Notes under the pieces: generated by a model
Seen by the model: the letters and a program-made list of their open reading frames with translations, nothing else
What the model was told of the DNA's origin: nothing
Databases searched by the model: none
Made by a program: the position numbers and the translations under genes
Origin: DATAWZ01 sp036266975
GTDB taxonomy: Bacteria > Actinomycetota > Thermoleophilia > Solirubrobacterales > Solirubrobacteraceae
Direction: 5' to 3'
NCBI GenBank assembly: GCA_036266975.1
Contig: DATAWZ010000006.1
Location: forward strand, 1-31,292
DNA length: 31,292 nt
Shown here: positions 1 through 7,947 of the stretch, piece after piece
Layout of the letters: each line of letters opens with the position of its first letter
Numbering within the stretch: the stretch's first letter is position 1

Positions 1-1
1 G

Positions 2-2410
2 CCTGACCGGCGCGCGGTCGCCCTGGTGGCCGCGGCGATCGCGCTCGCCCTCGGCGCGCCTGCCGCGAGCGCCCGCCTCACCACCGCCGACCCTAGTGGA
101 ACGCCGACCGCCCCGTCCGTGCTGCCGACGGCCCCGACGACCCCGCCCACCAGCGACCCCGCCGCTGGCCAGGCCACCGGCTCGGGCGGCGACCCTCTCG
201 TGGCCAACGGACTCGGTAGCCCGGAGTGCGAGGGCGCGCCGGCCGACCTGAGCCCGAGCAGCGCGGCCAACTGCCGGGCGTCGGGCTTCACCGCGGCGCC
301 CGAGCCGATCGACGACTACGCCTTCGACGTCCACATCAACACCGGCATCACCGATCTCACCGGCGACGTGGACTCGATCTTCGAGGACCTCGTGCTCACG
401 CCGGTGTGGACGGCGCTGCTGTGGCTCGTGCACGGCGTCATCGTCGCGCTGGAGTGGTGTTTCTCGCTGAACCTGCTCGACGACGCAACGATGGGACAGG
501 TGGCCGGTGCGCTGCGCTCGGCCCAGGCGACGATCACCCAACCGTGGCTGGTCACGGTGCTCGCCGTGGCGGCCGTGATCGCCGCCTACCACGGCCTCGT
601 GCGCCGGCGCGTGGCCCAGACCGTGGGCGAGGCGGTGCTCGTCCTCGCGATGATCGCCGCCGGGCTGTGGGTGATCGTCGACCCGGTCGGCACCGTCGGC
701 CAGGCGAGCGCGCTGGTGAACTCGGCGAGCCTGGGCACGCTCGGCGCGGTCATCTCGGGTGACCCCAACCACGCCGAGAGCAGCTTCGACGACGCGCTGC
801 AGGGGCTGTTCGACAGCGCCGTGCGGGCGCCCTGGTGCTACATGGAGTTCGGCGAGGTCGACTGGTGCCAGGACCCGGCGCAGCTCGACGCGCCGCTGCG
901 TGCGGCGGCCGAGCACTGGGCCGCCGAGACGAGCTCCTCGGCGGGCTCGCTCGTCGATCCCCAGGACGCGGCGCTGGTCCACGGCGCCCGCACCAACGGC
1001 CAGCTGTTCCTCGCCTTCCCGGCCAACGGTCCGGTGCGCAACTCGATCAACAACCCGCGCTCGCTGCTCGCGGTCCTGTGCGGCGCTTCGAACACCTCCC
1101 GCTGCCACGGCGCGACCGCGTCGGAGGCGGTGTTCCGCACCGAGTCGGGCATTTGGTCGCGCGCCGGCGGCCTGCTGTTCATCATCGCCGGATCGCTGGG
1201 GATGCTCGCCCTGCTGGGCTTCATCACCCTGCGGCTGCTCGGCGCGGCGGTCTGCACGCTGGTCTACCTGCTGCTCGCGCCGGTCGCCGTGCTCGCGCCG
1301 GCACTCGGTGAGGGCGGCCGCGGCGCGTTTCGCCGCTGGGCGCTGCGCCTGCTCGGCGCCGTGCTGGCCAAGCTCCTGTACTCGCTCCTGCTCGGGGTCA
1401 TCCTGCTCGTCTACGGCGTCCTGTCCAGTCTGGGCACGCTCGGCTGGTGGACGCAGTGGCTGCTGAGCGCCGCGTTCTGGTGGATCGTCTACCACCACCG
1501 CCACCAGCTGCTCGAGTTCACGACCCTCGGCCAGCGCGATCGCGAATCCCGCCCGGTGCGGATCGCGCCCCTGCGCCGAGCCCGTGATCTCTCGCTCGCC
1601 GCCCGACCGTTCGCTCGGCGCCGCGACCACGCGCCGCCGCCCGCGCTGCCGCGGCCAGCGCAGGCGCCCGAGCAGCGGCGAATCGAGACGGCCAAGGCAT
1701 ACCGCGGGCAGGAGGGGGAGAGCCTGGCCCACGACCACCGCGGCGCGGTCCACGAGGCGCGTCGCGGTCGGGGCGAGCGCGCCGGGCTCGCCGGCGACAC
1801 CGCGCGCCTGAAGGACATCGAGGATGAGCGAGAGAAGGCGCGGCTCGCCGGCGACCGCCGGCAGGAGCTACGGCTGCGCGACCGCGGCGAGCGGCTCGGG
1901 CGCTCGATCGCCGAGCGCGAATCCGAGCTCGAGGCCGCCCGCGCCCGCCGCGACACCGGCCGGCGCGCGCGCCTTCCGGGCGGCGGGCGGCTGCGCGAGC
2001 AGCAACTCGACGAGCGCCGCCGCGTCCTGGACCGCCAGGCGCAGCTGCCGCGCGGGGAGGCACAGGACGTCCATGCCCCGGCCCATCGCCGGCGCGACTA
2101 CGAGGCGATCGCTCCGTTGATCGGCGTCGAGCGTGCCGAATACCGGCGCGCCGACCCGCCCGAGCGGCTGGCGATGCGCGCGCGGATCGACCGCGAACTC
2201 GACGCCCGTCGGCGCGGGATGGACACGCTCGGACGCCATCCCGCGACCGGCGCCCGGACCGCGTCGCGGCCCGCCGACTCGCCCTCGCCCTCGCGCGAGC
2301 GCTCCGCCGAGGTGCGCCGCCGTGACTCGGCCGTGCTACGCCGCGAGCGCCAGTTCGGCGACGCAATCCGCCGCCAGCGTGGCCAGGACCCCGATCGCAC
2401 GCCGCCGTGA
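2..2410 (+). CDS. TrbL/VirB6-like conjugal transfer membrane protein (5' partial)
   Basis: The frame is open to the left edge. The residues before the first possible GTG (26) read as the basic end of a signal peptide (DRR, then an Ala/Leu/Val core ending in ASA), so the true start probably lies outside the window. After a Pro/Thr-rich stretch come about seven hydrophobic segments, at roughly residues 125-150, 172-190, 200-220, 383-425 (two), 440-468 and 474-492. A tail of about 290 residues follows, very rich in Arg and Glu, predicted helical and probably cytoplasmic. This arrangement fits the polytopic VirB6/TrbL channel component of type IV secretion or conjugation systems. The role is inferred from topology and from the next gene, a VirB1/CwlT-like murein hydrolase that overlaps it by 4 bp (GTGA at 2407). 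No short diagnostic motif exists for this family, so another polytopic membrane protein is possible. Confidence 0.6.
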   Translation, partial: PDRRAVALVAAAIALALGAPAASARLTTADPSGTPTAPSVLPTAPTTPPTSDPAAGQATGSGGDPLVANGLGSPECEGAPADLSPSSAANCRASGFTAAPEPIDDYAFDVHINTGITDLTGDVDSIFEDLVLTPVWTALLWLVHGVIVALEWCFSLNLLDDATMGQVAGALRSAQATITQPWLVTVLAVAAVIAAYHGLVRRRVAQTVGEAVLVLAMIAAGLWVIVDPVGTVGQASALVNSASLGTLGAVISGDPNHAESSFDDALQGLFDSAVRAPWCYMEFGEVDWCQDPAQLDAPLRAAAEHWAAETSSSAGSLVDPQDAALVHGARTNGQLFLAFPANGPVRNSINNPRSLLAVLCGASNTSRCHGATASEAVFRTESGIWSRAGGLLFIIAGSLGMLALLGFITLRLLGAAVCTLVYLLLAPVAVLAPALGEGGRGAFRRWALRLLGAVLAKLLYSLLLGVILLVYGVLSSLGTLGWWTQWLLSAAFWWIVYHHRHQLLEFTTLGQRDRESRPVRIAPLRRARDLSLAARPFARRRDHAPPPALPRPAQAPEQRRIETAKAYRGQEGESLAHDHRGAVHEARRGRGERAGLAGDTARLKDIEDEREKARLAGDRRQELRLRDRGERLGRSIAERESELEAARARRDTGRRARLPGGGRLREQQLDERRRVLDRQAQLPRGEAQDVHAPAHRRRDYEAIAPLIGVERAEYRRADPPERLAMRARIDRELDARRRGMDTLGRHPATGARTASRPADSPSPSRERSAEVRRRDSAVLRRERQFGDAIRRQRGQDPDRTPP

Positions 2411-3492
2411 GCGCCAGCGTCCGCGCCGTTCGCCATCCGGTTGCCGCGGCGGTGAGCACGCTCCTGTCCGCCACGCTCGCGCTCGCAGTCCTCTGCGCCG
2501 GCGCACTGCTGCTCGGCTTGGGTCCCGCGCCGTCCCCGCCGGCGGACAGTCCGTTCGGGGTCTCGGCGTTCGCGATCGCCGACATCCCGCCGCTGTACCT
2601 GCGGCTGTTCCTCGCCGCCGCCCAGCGCTACGGGTTGGACTGGACGATCCTCGCGGGGATCGCCAGGGTCGAGTGCGATGACGGGCGCGACCCGGCGCCG
2701 TCGTGCACGCAGGAGGGGGCCGTCAACAGCGCCGGAGCCGGCGGGCCGGCGCAGTTCCTGGCCTCGACCTGGAGCGAGTACGGGGTGACCCCGACCGGGC
2801 GCGGCGTCCCGGACCGCTGGAACCCCGCCGACGCGATCTACTCGATGGCCAACTACCTGCGCGCCTCCGGCGCACCGGGCAACTACCGGCAGGCGATCTT
2901 CGCCTACAACCACGCCGAGTGGTACGTGGACCTCGTCCTGCAGTGGGCGGCGCGCTATCGGGTCGGCGCGGCGGCGCAGGGCTCGTTCACGACGATCGCG
3001 CCGGCGCCGCTCACCGAGTCGAGCCGGGCGACGCTGATGCCTGACAACGGGCACGTGGCCCTGGCCCCGGCCGACGCCCCGGCCGCCGTGAAGTCGATGA
3101 TCGCCGCCGGCAACGCGCTGCAGGACCTGCCCTACGGCCCACAGGGACACCCGGACCCGGTCGGCGCGAGCGCCGAGGACTGTTCCTCGACGGTGAACTA
3201 CGTGCTGTGGGCTGGGGGCGTGCGCTCCCTCAACGAGATCGTGGACGAGAATCCGCTCGCGCAGAGCTATGTCGACTGGGGGCGGCCAGGACCGGGCCGC
3301 TGGGTGACCATCTACGCGACGGTCCTGCCGACCCCGCACGTGTTCATGACGATCGCCGGACTGAGGTTGGACACCAGCTACAACGGCACCGACATCGGCC
3401 CCAATCGCGACCAGAGCGGCCCGCGCTGGCGCATCTTCCCGACGATTCCGACCTGGGCGCACTGGGCCGTGCGTCACCCGCCGGGGCTGTGA
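2407..3492 (+). CDS. CwlT/VirB1-like lytic transglycosylase with C-terminal NlpC/P60-like domain
   Basis: A 361-aa cell-wall hydrolase with an N-terminal membrane anchor (about residues 17-40). Residues 60-185 are a lysozyme-like lytic transglycosylase domain: RVEC with candidate catalytic Glu89, then GGPAQFLASTW, and the helix WNPADAIYSMANYL followed by AYNHAEWYV. Residues 235-361 look like NlpC/P60: Cys259 in DCSSTV and His311 in PHVFM are the candidate catalytic pair. This two-domain arrangement is that of CwlT of ICEBs1 and related Gram-positive conjugation proteins, which open the peptidoglycan for the secretion channel. The start is GTG, overlapping the preceding gene by 4 bp, and the next gene overlaps the stop in the same way, so the three are translationally coupled. 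The domain calls are firm; the role in conjugation follows from context. Confidence 0.82.
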   Translation: MSASVRAVRHPVAAAVSTLLSATLALAVLCAGALLLGLGPAPSPPADSPFGVSAFAIADIPPLYLRLFLAAAQRYGLDWTILAGIARVECDDGRDPAPSCTQEGAVNSAGAGGPAQFLASTWSEYGVTPTGRGVPDRWNPADAIYSMANYLRASGAPGNYRQAIFAYNHAEWYVDLVLQWAARYRVGAAAQGSFTTIAPAPLTESSRATLMPDNGHVALAPADAPAAVKSMIAAGNALQDLPYGPQGHPDPVGASAEDCSSTVNYVLWAGGVRSLNEIVDENPLAQSYVDWGRPGPGRWVTIYATVLPTPHVFMTIAGLRLDTSYNGTDIGPNRDQSGPRWRIFPTIPTWAHWAVRHPPGL

Positions 3493-4049
3493 GGACGGCG
3501 GCGCCGCTCGGCGGGCTCGCCGGCATCGCGCTCGCGCTGATCGTCACGGCGCCGGGTCATCGGCGCCCACCGCCTCGTCCGCCCGCCCGCCCGCGGCCGC
3601 CGGTGCCGACGGTCATCGCGGCGGCTCCGGCCGCAACCGCGCCGCCGCCACCGGCCACGCCGCCGGCGGCGAGCAATGCCGCTGGCCAGGCCCGCGCGGC
3701 CCCCGCGAGGCTCATCGGCGCCCGCGCGGCGCCGGTGCTCCTCATCACCCGGGAGTTCCTCGTCGGCTGGGCGCTGCTCCAGGTCGGCGCCTCGCCCCGG
3801 CGCGCGCGAGCGCTGCTCGCCGACACGGCGAGCCCGGCGCTCGCCCGCTGGCTGGTCGCCCGCCCGCCGGCTCCGGTGCCCGGCCTGTATCCGGCGCTCG
3901 AGGCACCGACGCGGCTGACCGCGTACGAGACACGCGGCGGCTGGTCGGTCATCGCCGAGCTGCGGGGCGGCCCGGAGCGCGACGCGGTCCTGCTGACCCT
4001 CTTACCCGGGCCCGGCGGCAAGCTGCGGGTGGGCCGTCTGGAACCATGA
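3489..4049 (+). CDS. small anchored protein in the VirB8/TcpC position of the conjugation-like operon
   Basis: A 186-aa protein starting at GTG 3489, inside the stop of the preceding gene (GTGA). A longer in-frame extension upstream exists but lies inside the preceding gene and is rejected. It has one N-terminal hydrophobic segment (about residues 7-22), a Pro/Ala-rich linker to about residue 65, and a C-terminal domain of about 110 residues (starting near LLITREFLVGW and ending GGKLRVGRLEP) with alternating hydrophobic strands. Anchor, disordered linker and small alpha/beta domain resemble VirB8/TcpC-type proteins of conjugation machines, and the position after VirB6- and VirB1-like genes fits. 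No conserved motif was recognised, so the assignment is inference; 'membrane-anchored protein of unknown function' is the safe name. Confidence 0.55.
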   Translation: MRTAAPLGGLAGIALALIVTAPGHRRPPPRPPARPRPPVPTVIAAAPAATAPPPPATPPAASNAAGQARAAPARLIGARAAPVLLITREFLVGWALLQVGASPRRARALLADTASPALARWLVARPPAPVPGLYPALEAPTRLTAYETRGGWSVIAELRGGPERDAVLLTLLPGPGGKLRVGRLEP

Positions 4050-4083
4050 CCGAAGAAATGCCGCACCGGGGGGTCCGAGGGGC

Positions 4084-4089
4084 TACTAT
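4084..4089 (+). promoter_or_regulatory. candidate -10 box for the L,D-transpeptidase gene
   Basis: TACTAT matches the TAnnnT -10 pattern and ends 12 nt before the GTG start at 4102. A CGGAG sequence at 4091-4095 could serve as ribosome-binding site. No -35 box is visible at the expected distance. Confidence 0.35.
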
Positions 4090-4101
4090 CCGGAGCCGAT
4101 C

Positions 4102-5700
4102 GTGGGGCTGAGCTGGCTAAAAGGCTTGCTGTGCGTGTTAGTGGGCGTCGTCGTGGCATTGGGCGTGGCCGCGATTGTGCTCGTCGGTTCCCATGCCAAG
4201 ATCTCGGCTGACACGAGCGCGCTGGCGAGCATCAAGATGCCGGTCGGCGGGGGGACGCTCGAGGGCGTCACCGTCGCCACGCGCAACGGGCAGGTCATTC
4301 CGACGTCGGTGCGCGGCGGCAAGATCTGGCCGCAGGTGCTGCTGTCGCCCGGCGAGCAGCTGACCGTCGAGGCGACCGTCCGGCGACCGGGCTGGCTCTC
4401 CTGGCTCTCGGGGAAGACCGAGCACGTCCACGCGACGCTCACGACGCCCGGCATCACACTGCTGCAGCACTACCTGACCCTCGGCACGGGCGAGCGGGTC
4501 CAGCTGAGCTTCGACGGCGCGATCCAGCTGCTCGCCTACGGGCCGCCCGGGCACCAGCTGCACGGCAAGGTGCTCGCCAACCCGGTCAGCCAGGTCAGCC
4601 TCGAGCGCGGGTCGCTCGCCGGCACCTACGAGGTCGCCGCGGCGCCGCGCACGTGGGAGAAGCTCAATCCGACGCTCGTGAGCTGGTTCCCGGCCGGCGG
4701 CCGCGCGAGCGCGGTGGTCAGTCCGACGCCGGGAGCCCACATCACGCCGACCACGCCGATCGTGCTCTCGTTCTCCGAGCCGGTCAGCCAGGCGATCGGG
4801 TCGGCGAAGCCGACGATCTTCCCGGCCACGGCCGGCCGCTGGCTGACGATCAACGAGCGCACGCTCGAGTTCCGCCCCGAGGGCTATGGCTTCCCGCTGG
4901 GCTCGACCGTCGGCGTGGCGCTCCCGAACACCGTGCGCCTGCTCGCCGCCGGCCAGTCCGGCGCGTCGAGCAGCAGCCGCGTGACGTGGACCGTGCCCGC
5001 CGGCTCGCCGCTGCGGGCCGATCAGATCCTCGCGCAGCTCGGCTACCTGCCCTACCGGTGGCACTCCACCGGCGCGGAGATCGCGCACACCGCGACGGCC
5101 CAGGTCGACGCCGCGATCCGCCCGCCCCACGGCCACTTCGTCCGGCGCTACGACAACACGCCGTCGGCGCTCACCAGCCTCTGGCAGCCGGGAGTGGCCG
5201 ACAACGTCGTCGCGCGCGGCGCGATCATGGCCTTCGAGAACGACCACGACATGACCGACGACGGGATCCTCAGCGCGGCGGTCTGGCAGGCGCTGATCCA
5301 TGCTCAGGACGCCCATCAGCGCTCGAGCTTCGCCGGCTACACCTTCGTGATGGTCTCCCAGGCGAGCGAGACGCTGCATCTCTGGCACGACGGCGGAATC
5401 GCCTTGACCACCGCGGTCAACACCGGCATCGCCTCCGCGCCGACCGCCAACGGCGTCTTCCCGGTCTACGAGCACATCCCCGTAGGGACGATGAGCGGTA
5501 CCAACCCCGACGGCAGCACCTACAGCGATCCGGGCATCCCCTGGATCAGCTACTTCAACGGTGGCGACGCGCTGCACGGCTTCATTCGCGCCTCCTACGG
5601 CTTCCCCCAGAGCCTCGGCTGCGTGGAGATGCCGCCCGCGACCGCCGGAGGGGTGTACCCGTACACCCCGGTCGGCACGCTCGTCGACGTCTACGACTGA
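4102..5700 (+). CDS. L,D-transpeptidase (YkuD) with Ig-like and peptidoglycan-binding regions
   Basis: A 532-aa exported enzyme that forms or edits 3-3 crosslinks in peptidoglycan, or attaches proteins to it. The N-terminus is a membrane segment (about residues 8-28) and the rest should lie outside the cell. Residues about 205-290 form an Ig-like domain (SPTPGAHITPTTPIVLSF), as in actinobacterial Ldt enzymes. Residues about 310-405 resemble a peptidoglycan-binding domain (GAIMAFENDHDMTDDGILS). The C-terminal 125 residues are the YkuD catalytic domain, with His492 in HGFIRASYG and candidate nucleophile Cys507 in SLGCVEMP. In the usual motif Arg or Met residues follow the cysteine; here it is VEM. 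The start is GTG. The gene stands alone, 52 bp after the conjugation-like genes and 43 bp before the next gene. Confidence 0.88.
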   Translation: MGLSWLKGLLCVLVGVVVALGVAAIVLVGSHAKISADTSALASIKMPVGGGTLEGVTVATRNGQVIPTSVRGGKIWPQVLLSPGEQLTVEATVRRPGWLSWLSGKTEHVHATLTTPGITLLQHYLTLGTGERVQLSFDGAIQLLAYGPPGHQLHGKVLANPVSQVSLERGSLAGTYEVAAAPRTWEKLNPTLVSWFPAGGRASAVVSPTPGAHITPTTPIVLSFSEPVSQAIGSAKPTIFPATAGRWLTINERTLEFRPEGYGFPLGSTVGVALPNTVRLLAAGQSGASSSSRVTWTVPAGSPLRADQILAQLGYLPYRWHSTGAEIAHTATAQVDAAIRPPHGHFVRRYDNTPSALTSLWQPGVADNVVARGAIMAFENDHDMTDDGILSAAVWQALIHAQDAHQRSSFAGYTFVMVSQASETLHLWHDGGIALTTAVNTGIASAPTANGVFPVYEHIPVGTMSGTNPDGSTYSDPGIPWISYFNGGDALHGFIRASYGFPQSLGCVEMPPATAGGVYPYTPVGTLVDVYD

Positions 5701-5731
5701 GCGCCGCGGCGCGCCCCCGGCGCTCGTGCCA

Positions 5732-5737
5732 TAGCAT
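5732..5737 (+). promoter_or_regulatory. candidate -10 box, leaderless arrangement
   Basis: TAGCAT ends 6 nt before the GTG start at 5744. This spacing would put the transcription start at or next to the start codon, and no ribosome-binding site is present between them. No -35 box is seen. Confidence 0.4.
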
Positions 5738-5743
5738 CCGCGC

Positions 5744-7000
5744 GTGGCCGTACGGGAGGTCGAGCATCTGCTGGTCGGCGGCGGCATCGCCTCGGCGAGC
5801 GCCGCCCGCGAGCTGCGCGACGGCGGCGCCGACGGATCGATGCTGCTCGTCGGACGCGAGCTCGACGCGCCCTACCATCGCCCGCCGTGCTCGAAGGGCT
5901 ACCTGCGGGGGACCGAGACCCGCGAGCAGGCGCTCGTGCTTCCCGCCGACTGGTGGGAGCAGAACGACGTCGAGCTGATGCTGCGCACGAGCGTCATGAG
6001 CATCGACGCCGATGCGCGCGTGGCGAAGCTCTCCAACAAGGAAGAGGTCAAGTTCGGCACCGCGCTGGTCGCCACCGGGGCGATGGTGCGCCGCCTGAAC
6101 GTCGACGGGTCGGGCCTGGACGGCATCCACTACCTGCGTGCGCTGGGCAACGCCGACGCGATCCGCAGCGACGCCGAGAAGTCCGAGCGGGTGGTGCTCG
6201 TCGGCGGCAGCTACATCGGCTGCGAGGTCGCGGCCTCGCTCACCAGCCTGGGCCTGAAGTGCACGATCGTCATGCAGGAGGCGGTGACCCTCGAGCGCGC
6301 CTTCGGGCCACAGGCCGGGCGCTTCTTCATGCAGCAGCTGACCGATCGCGGCATCGAGGTCGTCGGCGAGGACGAGATCGATCGCTTCGAGGGAACAGGC
6401 GAGGGCGACGACGCGCGCGTGAGCAGCGTGGTGACCAAGGGCGGCAAGACGCTGCCGTGCGACATGGTCGTCGCCGGGGTGGGCGCGATGCCCGACGTCA
6501 TGCTCGCGCGCAAGACCGGTCTGGAGCTCGGCGAGCTCGGGGGCGTGCGCTGCAGCGCCCAGCTGGAGACGTCGGTGCCCGGGATCTACGCGGCCGGTGA
6601 CATGGCCGAGTTCGACAGCGTCATCCACGGCGGGGTGATGCGGATCGAGCACGAGGACGTCGCCGCCGAGCAGGGCCGCACCGCCGCACACAACATGCTC
6701 GGGCGCGGCCGGGCTCACGACACCGTCCCCTACTTCTTCTCCGACCTGGCCGACTGGGCCTCGTTGGAGTACGTCGGCCCCGCCCACGAGTGGGATGAGG
6801 AGATCACCCGCGGCTCGATCGCCGACGGCAGCTTCTCGAACTGGTACCTGAAGGACGGCCGGGTCATGGCCGCGCTCGCCGTGCAGCGCTCGGAGGACCT
6901 CGATGTCGCCCGGGCCCTGATCGTCGCCGGGACGCCGCTGGGCGCTCGTAAGGCCGAGCTGGCCGACGAGGGCAGCGACCTGGCCTCGCTCGCGTCCTGA
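5744..7000 (+). CDS. FAD/NAD(P)-dependent ferredoxin (rubredoxin) reductase-type oxidoreductase
   Basis: A 418-aa flavoprotein of the ferredoxin/rubredoxin reductase family, which passes electrons from NAD(P)H through FAD to a small redox protein. The FAD-binding Rossmann motif is at residues 11-17 (VGGGIAS), followed by HRPPCSKGYL at 45-54, the family's RPPLSK region with Cys in place of Leu. The second dinucleotide fold is at 153-161 (VGGSYIGCE). The FAD-contacting GD is at 285-286 (GIYAAGDMAEF). A C-terminal reductase domain follows (about 330-410). It probably starts at GTG 5744 directly after a -10-like box. The stop overlaps the start of the lipoprotein gene by one base (TGATG), so the two are coupled. 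The electron acceptor cannot be read from the sequence; no ferredoxin or P450 gene is in the window. Confidence 0.88.
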   Translation: MAVREVEHLLVGGGIASASAARELRDGGADGSMLLVGRELDAPYHRPPCSKGYLRGTETREQALVLPADWWEQNDVELMLRTSVMSIDADARVAKLSNKEEVKFGTALVATGAMVRRLNVDGSGLDGIHYLRALGNADAIRSDAEKSERVVLVGGSYIGCEVAASLTSLGLKCTIVMQEAVTLERAFGPQAGRFFMQQLTDRGIEVVGEDEIDRFEGTGEGDDARVSSVVTKGGKTLPCDMVVAGVGAMPDVMLARKTGLELGELGGVRCSAQLETSVPGIYAAGDMAEFDSVIHGGVMRIEHEDVAAEQGRTAAHNMLGRGRAHDTVPYFFSDLADWASLEYVGPAHEWDEEITRGSIADGSFSNWYLKDGRVMAALAVQRSEDLDVARALIVAGTPLGARKAELADEGSDLASLAS

Positions 7001-7923
7001 TGACCCGCCGCCGCCGGGTGGGTGCCCTTGCGGCGCTGGTCGGCGCGGGCCTGGCCATCGCCGGCTGCGGTCCCCCCGGCGCCACCCCGGGTGGGCTGAG
7101 CCTGACCATCAGCGAGAACTTCGGCGCCAAGGTGCTGCAGTCGCTGGCACGCTCGAGCTATTCCGGCCGCGACAACGTGATGCAGCTGATCACCCACAAC
7201 CTGCAGATCGTCCCCCGCGCCGACGGGCGCGAGGTGCAGGCGATCGACGGGATCGCCCAGACCCCGGGAAAGGAGTGGCTCTACTACGTCAACGGGGTGC
7301 GCGCGTCCAAGGGCCCGACCAAGACCAAGGTCTACCCGGGCGATCGGATCTGGTGGGACCTGCACGACACGTTGGTAACCTCGGTGGTGCCCGCCGTCGT
7401 CGGCTCGTTCCCGGAGCCCTTCCTGTACGGGACGGGCGGCCAGCAGCTGCCGCTGCGGGTCGAGTGCGCGCCGCCGGGCGCCGCGGTCTGCAACACGGTG
7501 ATCAACCGACTGCACGCCATCGGCGCCACCCCCTTCCCGGCGCTGCTCGGCGGCAGCGAGGAGACCCAGACCCTGCGCGTGCTCGTGGGCACGTTCTCCG
7601 AGCTGAAAGTCGATCCCGCGGCGGCCTCGCTGGCCACCGGACCCTCCGCCAGCGGGGTCTACGCGCGCTTTACCTCCGGCGGCAGCCAGCTCGCGCTGCT
7701 GGGCTCCGACGGTGCGGTCGCGCGTACCCTCGGCGCCGGAGCCGGCCTGGTCGCGGCCACCAGGTTCGACGGCAGCGCGCCGATCTGGCTGATCACCGGC
7801 ACCGACGCGGCCGGAGTGCAGGCCGCCGCCGGCCTGCTCGACGCCGGCGACCTGGACGACCACTTCGCGGTCGCCGTCCAGGGGACGACCCCGCTGCCGA
7901 TTCCGCTCGGAACAGGCTCGTAG
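7000..7923 (+). CDS. DUF4430-domain lipoprotein
   Basis: A 307-aa exported protein with a classical lipobox: basic start (TRRRR), hydrophobic core, then AIAGC with Cys23 as the lipidated residue, so it should sit on the outer face of the membrane. Residues about 35-130 match the DUF4430 (transcobalamin-like) fold by its hallmark GKEWLYYVNGVRASKG followed by YPGDRIWWDLHD. The remaining 170 residues have no motif I recognise. DUF4430 proteins are generally surface or secreted and some are tied to corrinoid binding, but the ligand here is unknown. ATG at 7000 overlaps the reductase stop by one base, so the flavoprotein and lipoprotein probably form one transcription unit, ending at the hairpin just after the stop. 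Confidence 0.78.
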   Translation: MTRRRRVGALAALVGAGLAIAGCGPPGATPGGLSLTISENFGAKVLQSLARSSYSGRDNVMQLITHNLQIVPRADGREVQAIDGIAQTPGKEWLYYVNGVRASKGPTKTKVYPGDRIWWDLHDTLVTSVVPAVVGSFPEPFLYGTGGQQLPLRVECAPPGAAVCNTVINRLHAIGATPFPALLGGSEETQTLRVLVGTFSELKVDPAAASLATGPSASGVYARFTSGGSQLALLGSDGAVARTLGAGAGLVAATRFDGSAPIWLITGTDAAGVQAAAGLLDAGDLDDHFAVAVQGTTPLPIPLGTGS

Positions 7924-7925
7924 TC

Positions 7926-7947
7926 GCGCGCCCTCAGGAGGGCGCGC
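7926..7947. terminator. bidirectional hairpin between converging genes
   Basis: A perfect 9-bp inverted repeat (GCGCGCCCT / AGGGCGCGC) with a 4-nt loop lies between the lipoprotein stop (7921-7923) and the 3' end of the acyl-CoA ligase, whose stop codon (7934-7936) falls in the hairpin. There is no T-tract, so it may be Rho-assisted or act by structure alone. Confidence 0.6.

Noticed and set aside
1518..2585. Long minus-strand frame opposite the VirB6-like gene
   Set aside because: Arg/Ala-rich composition typical of antisense frames in GC-rich DNA; the plus-strand frame has clear membrane segments and an overlapping downstream partner.
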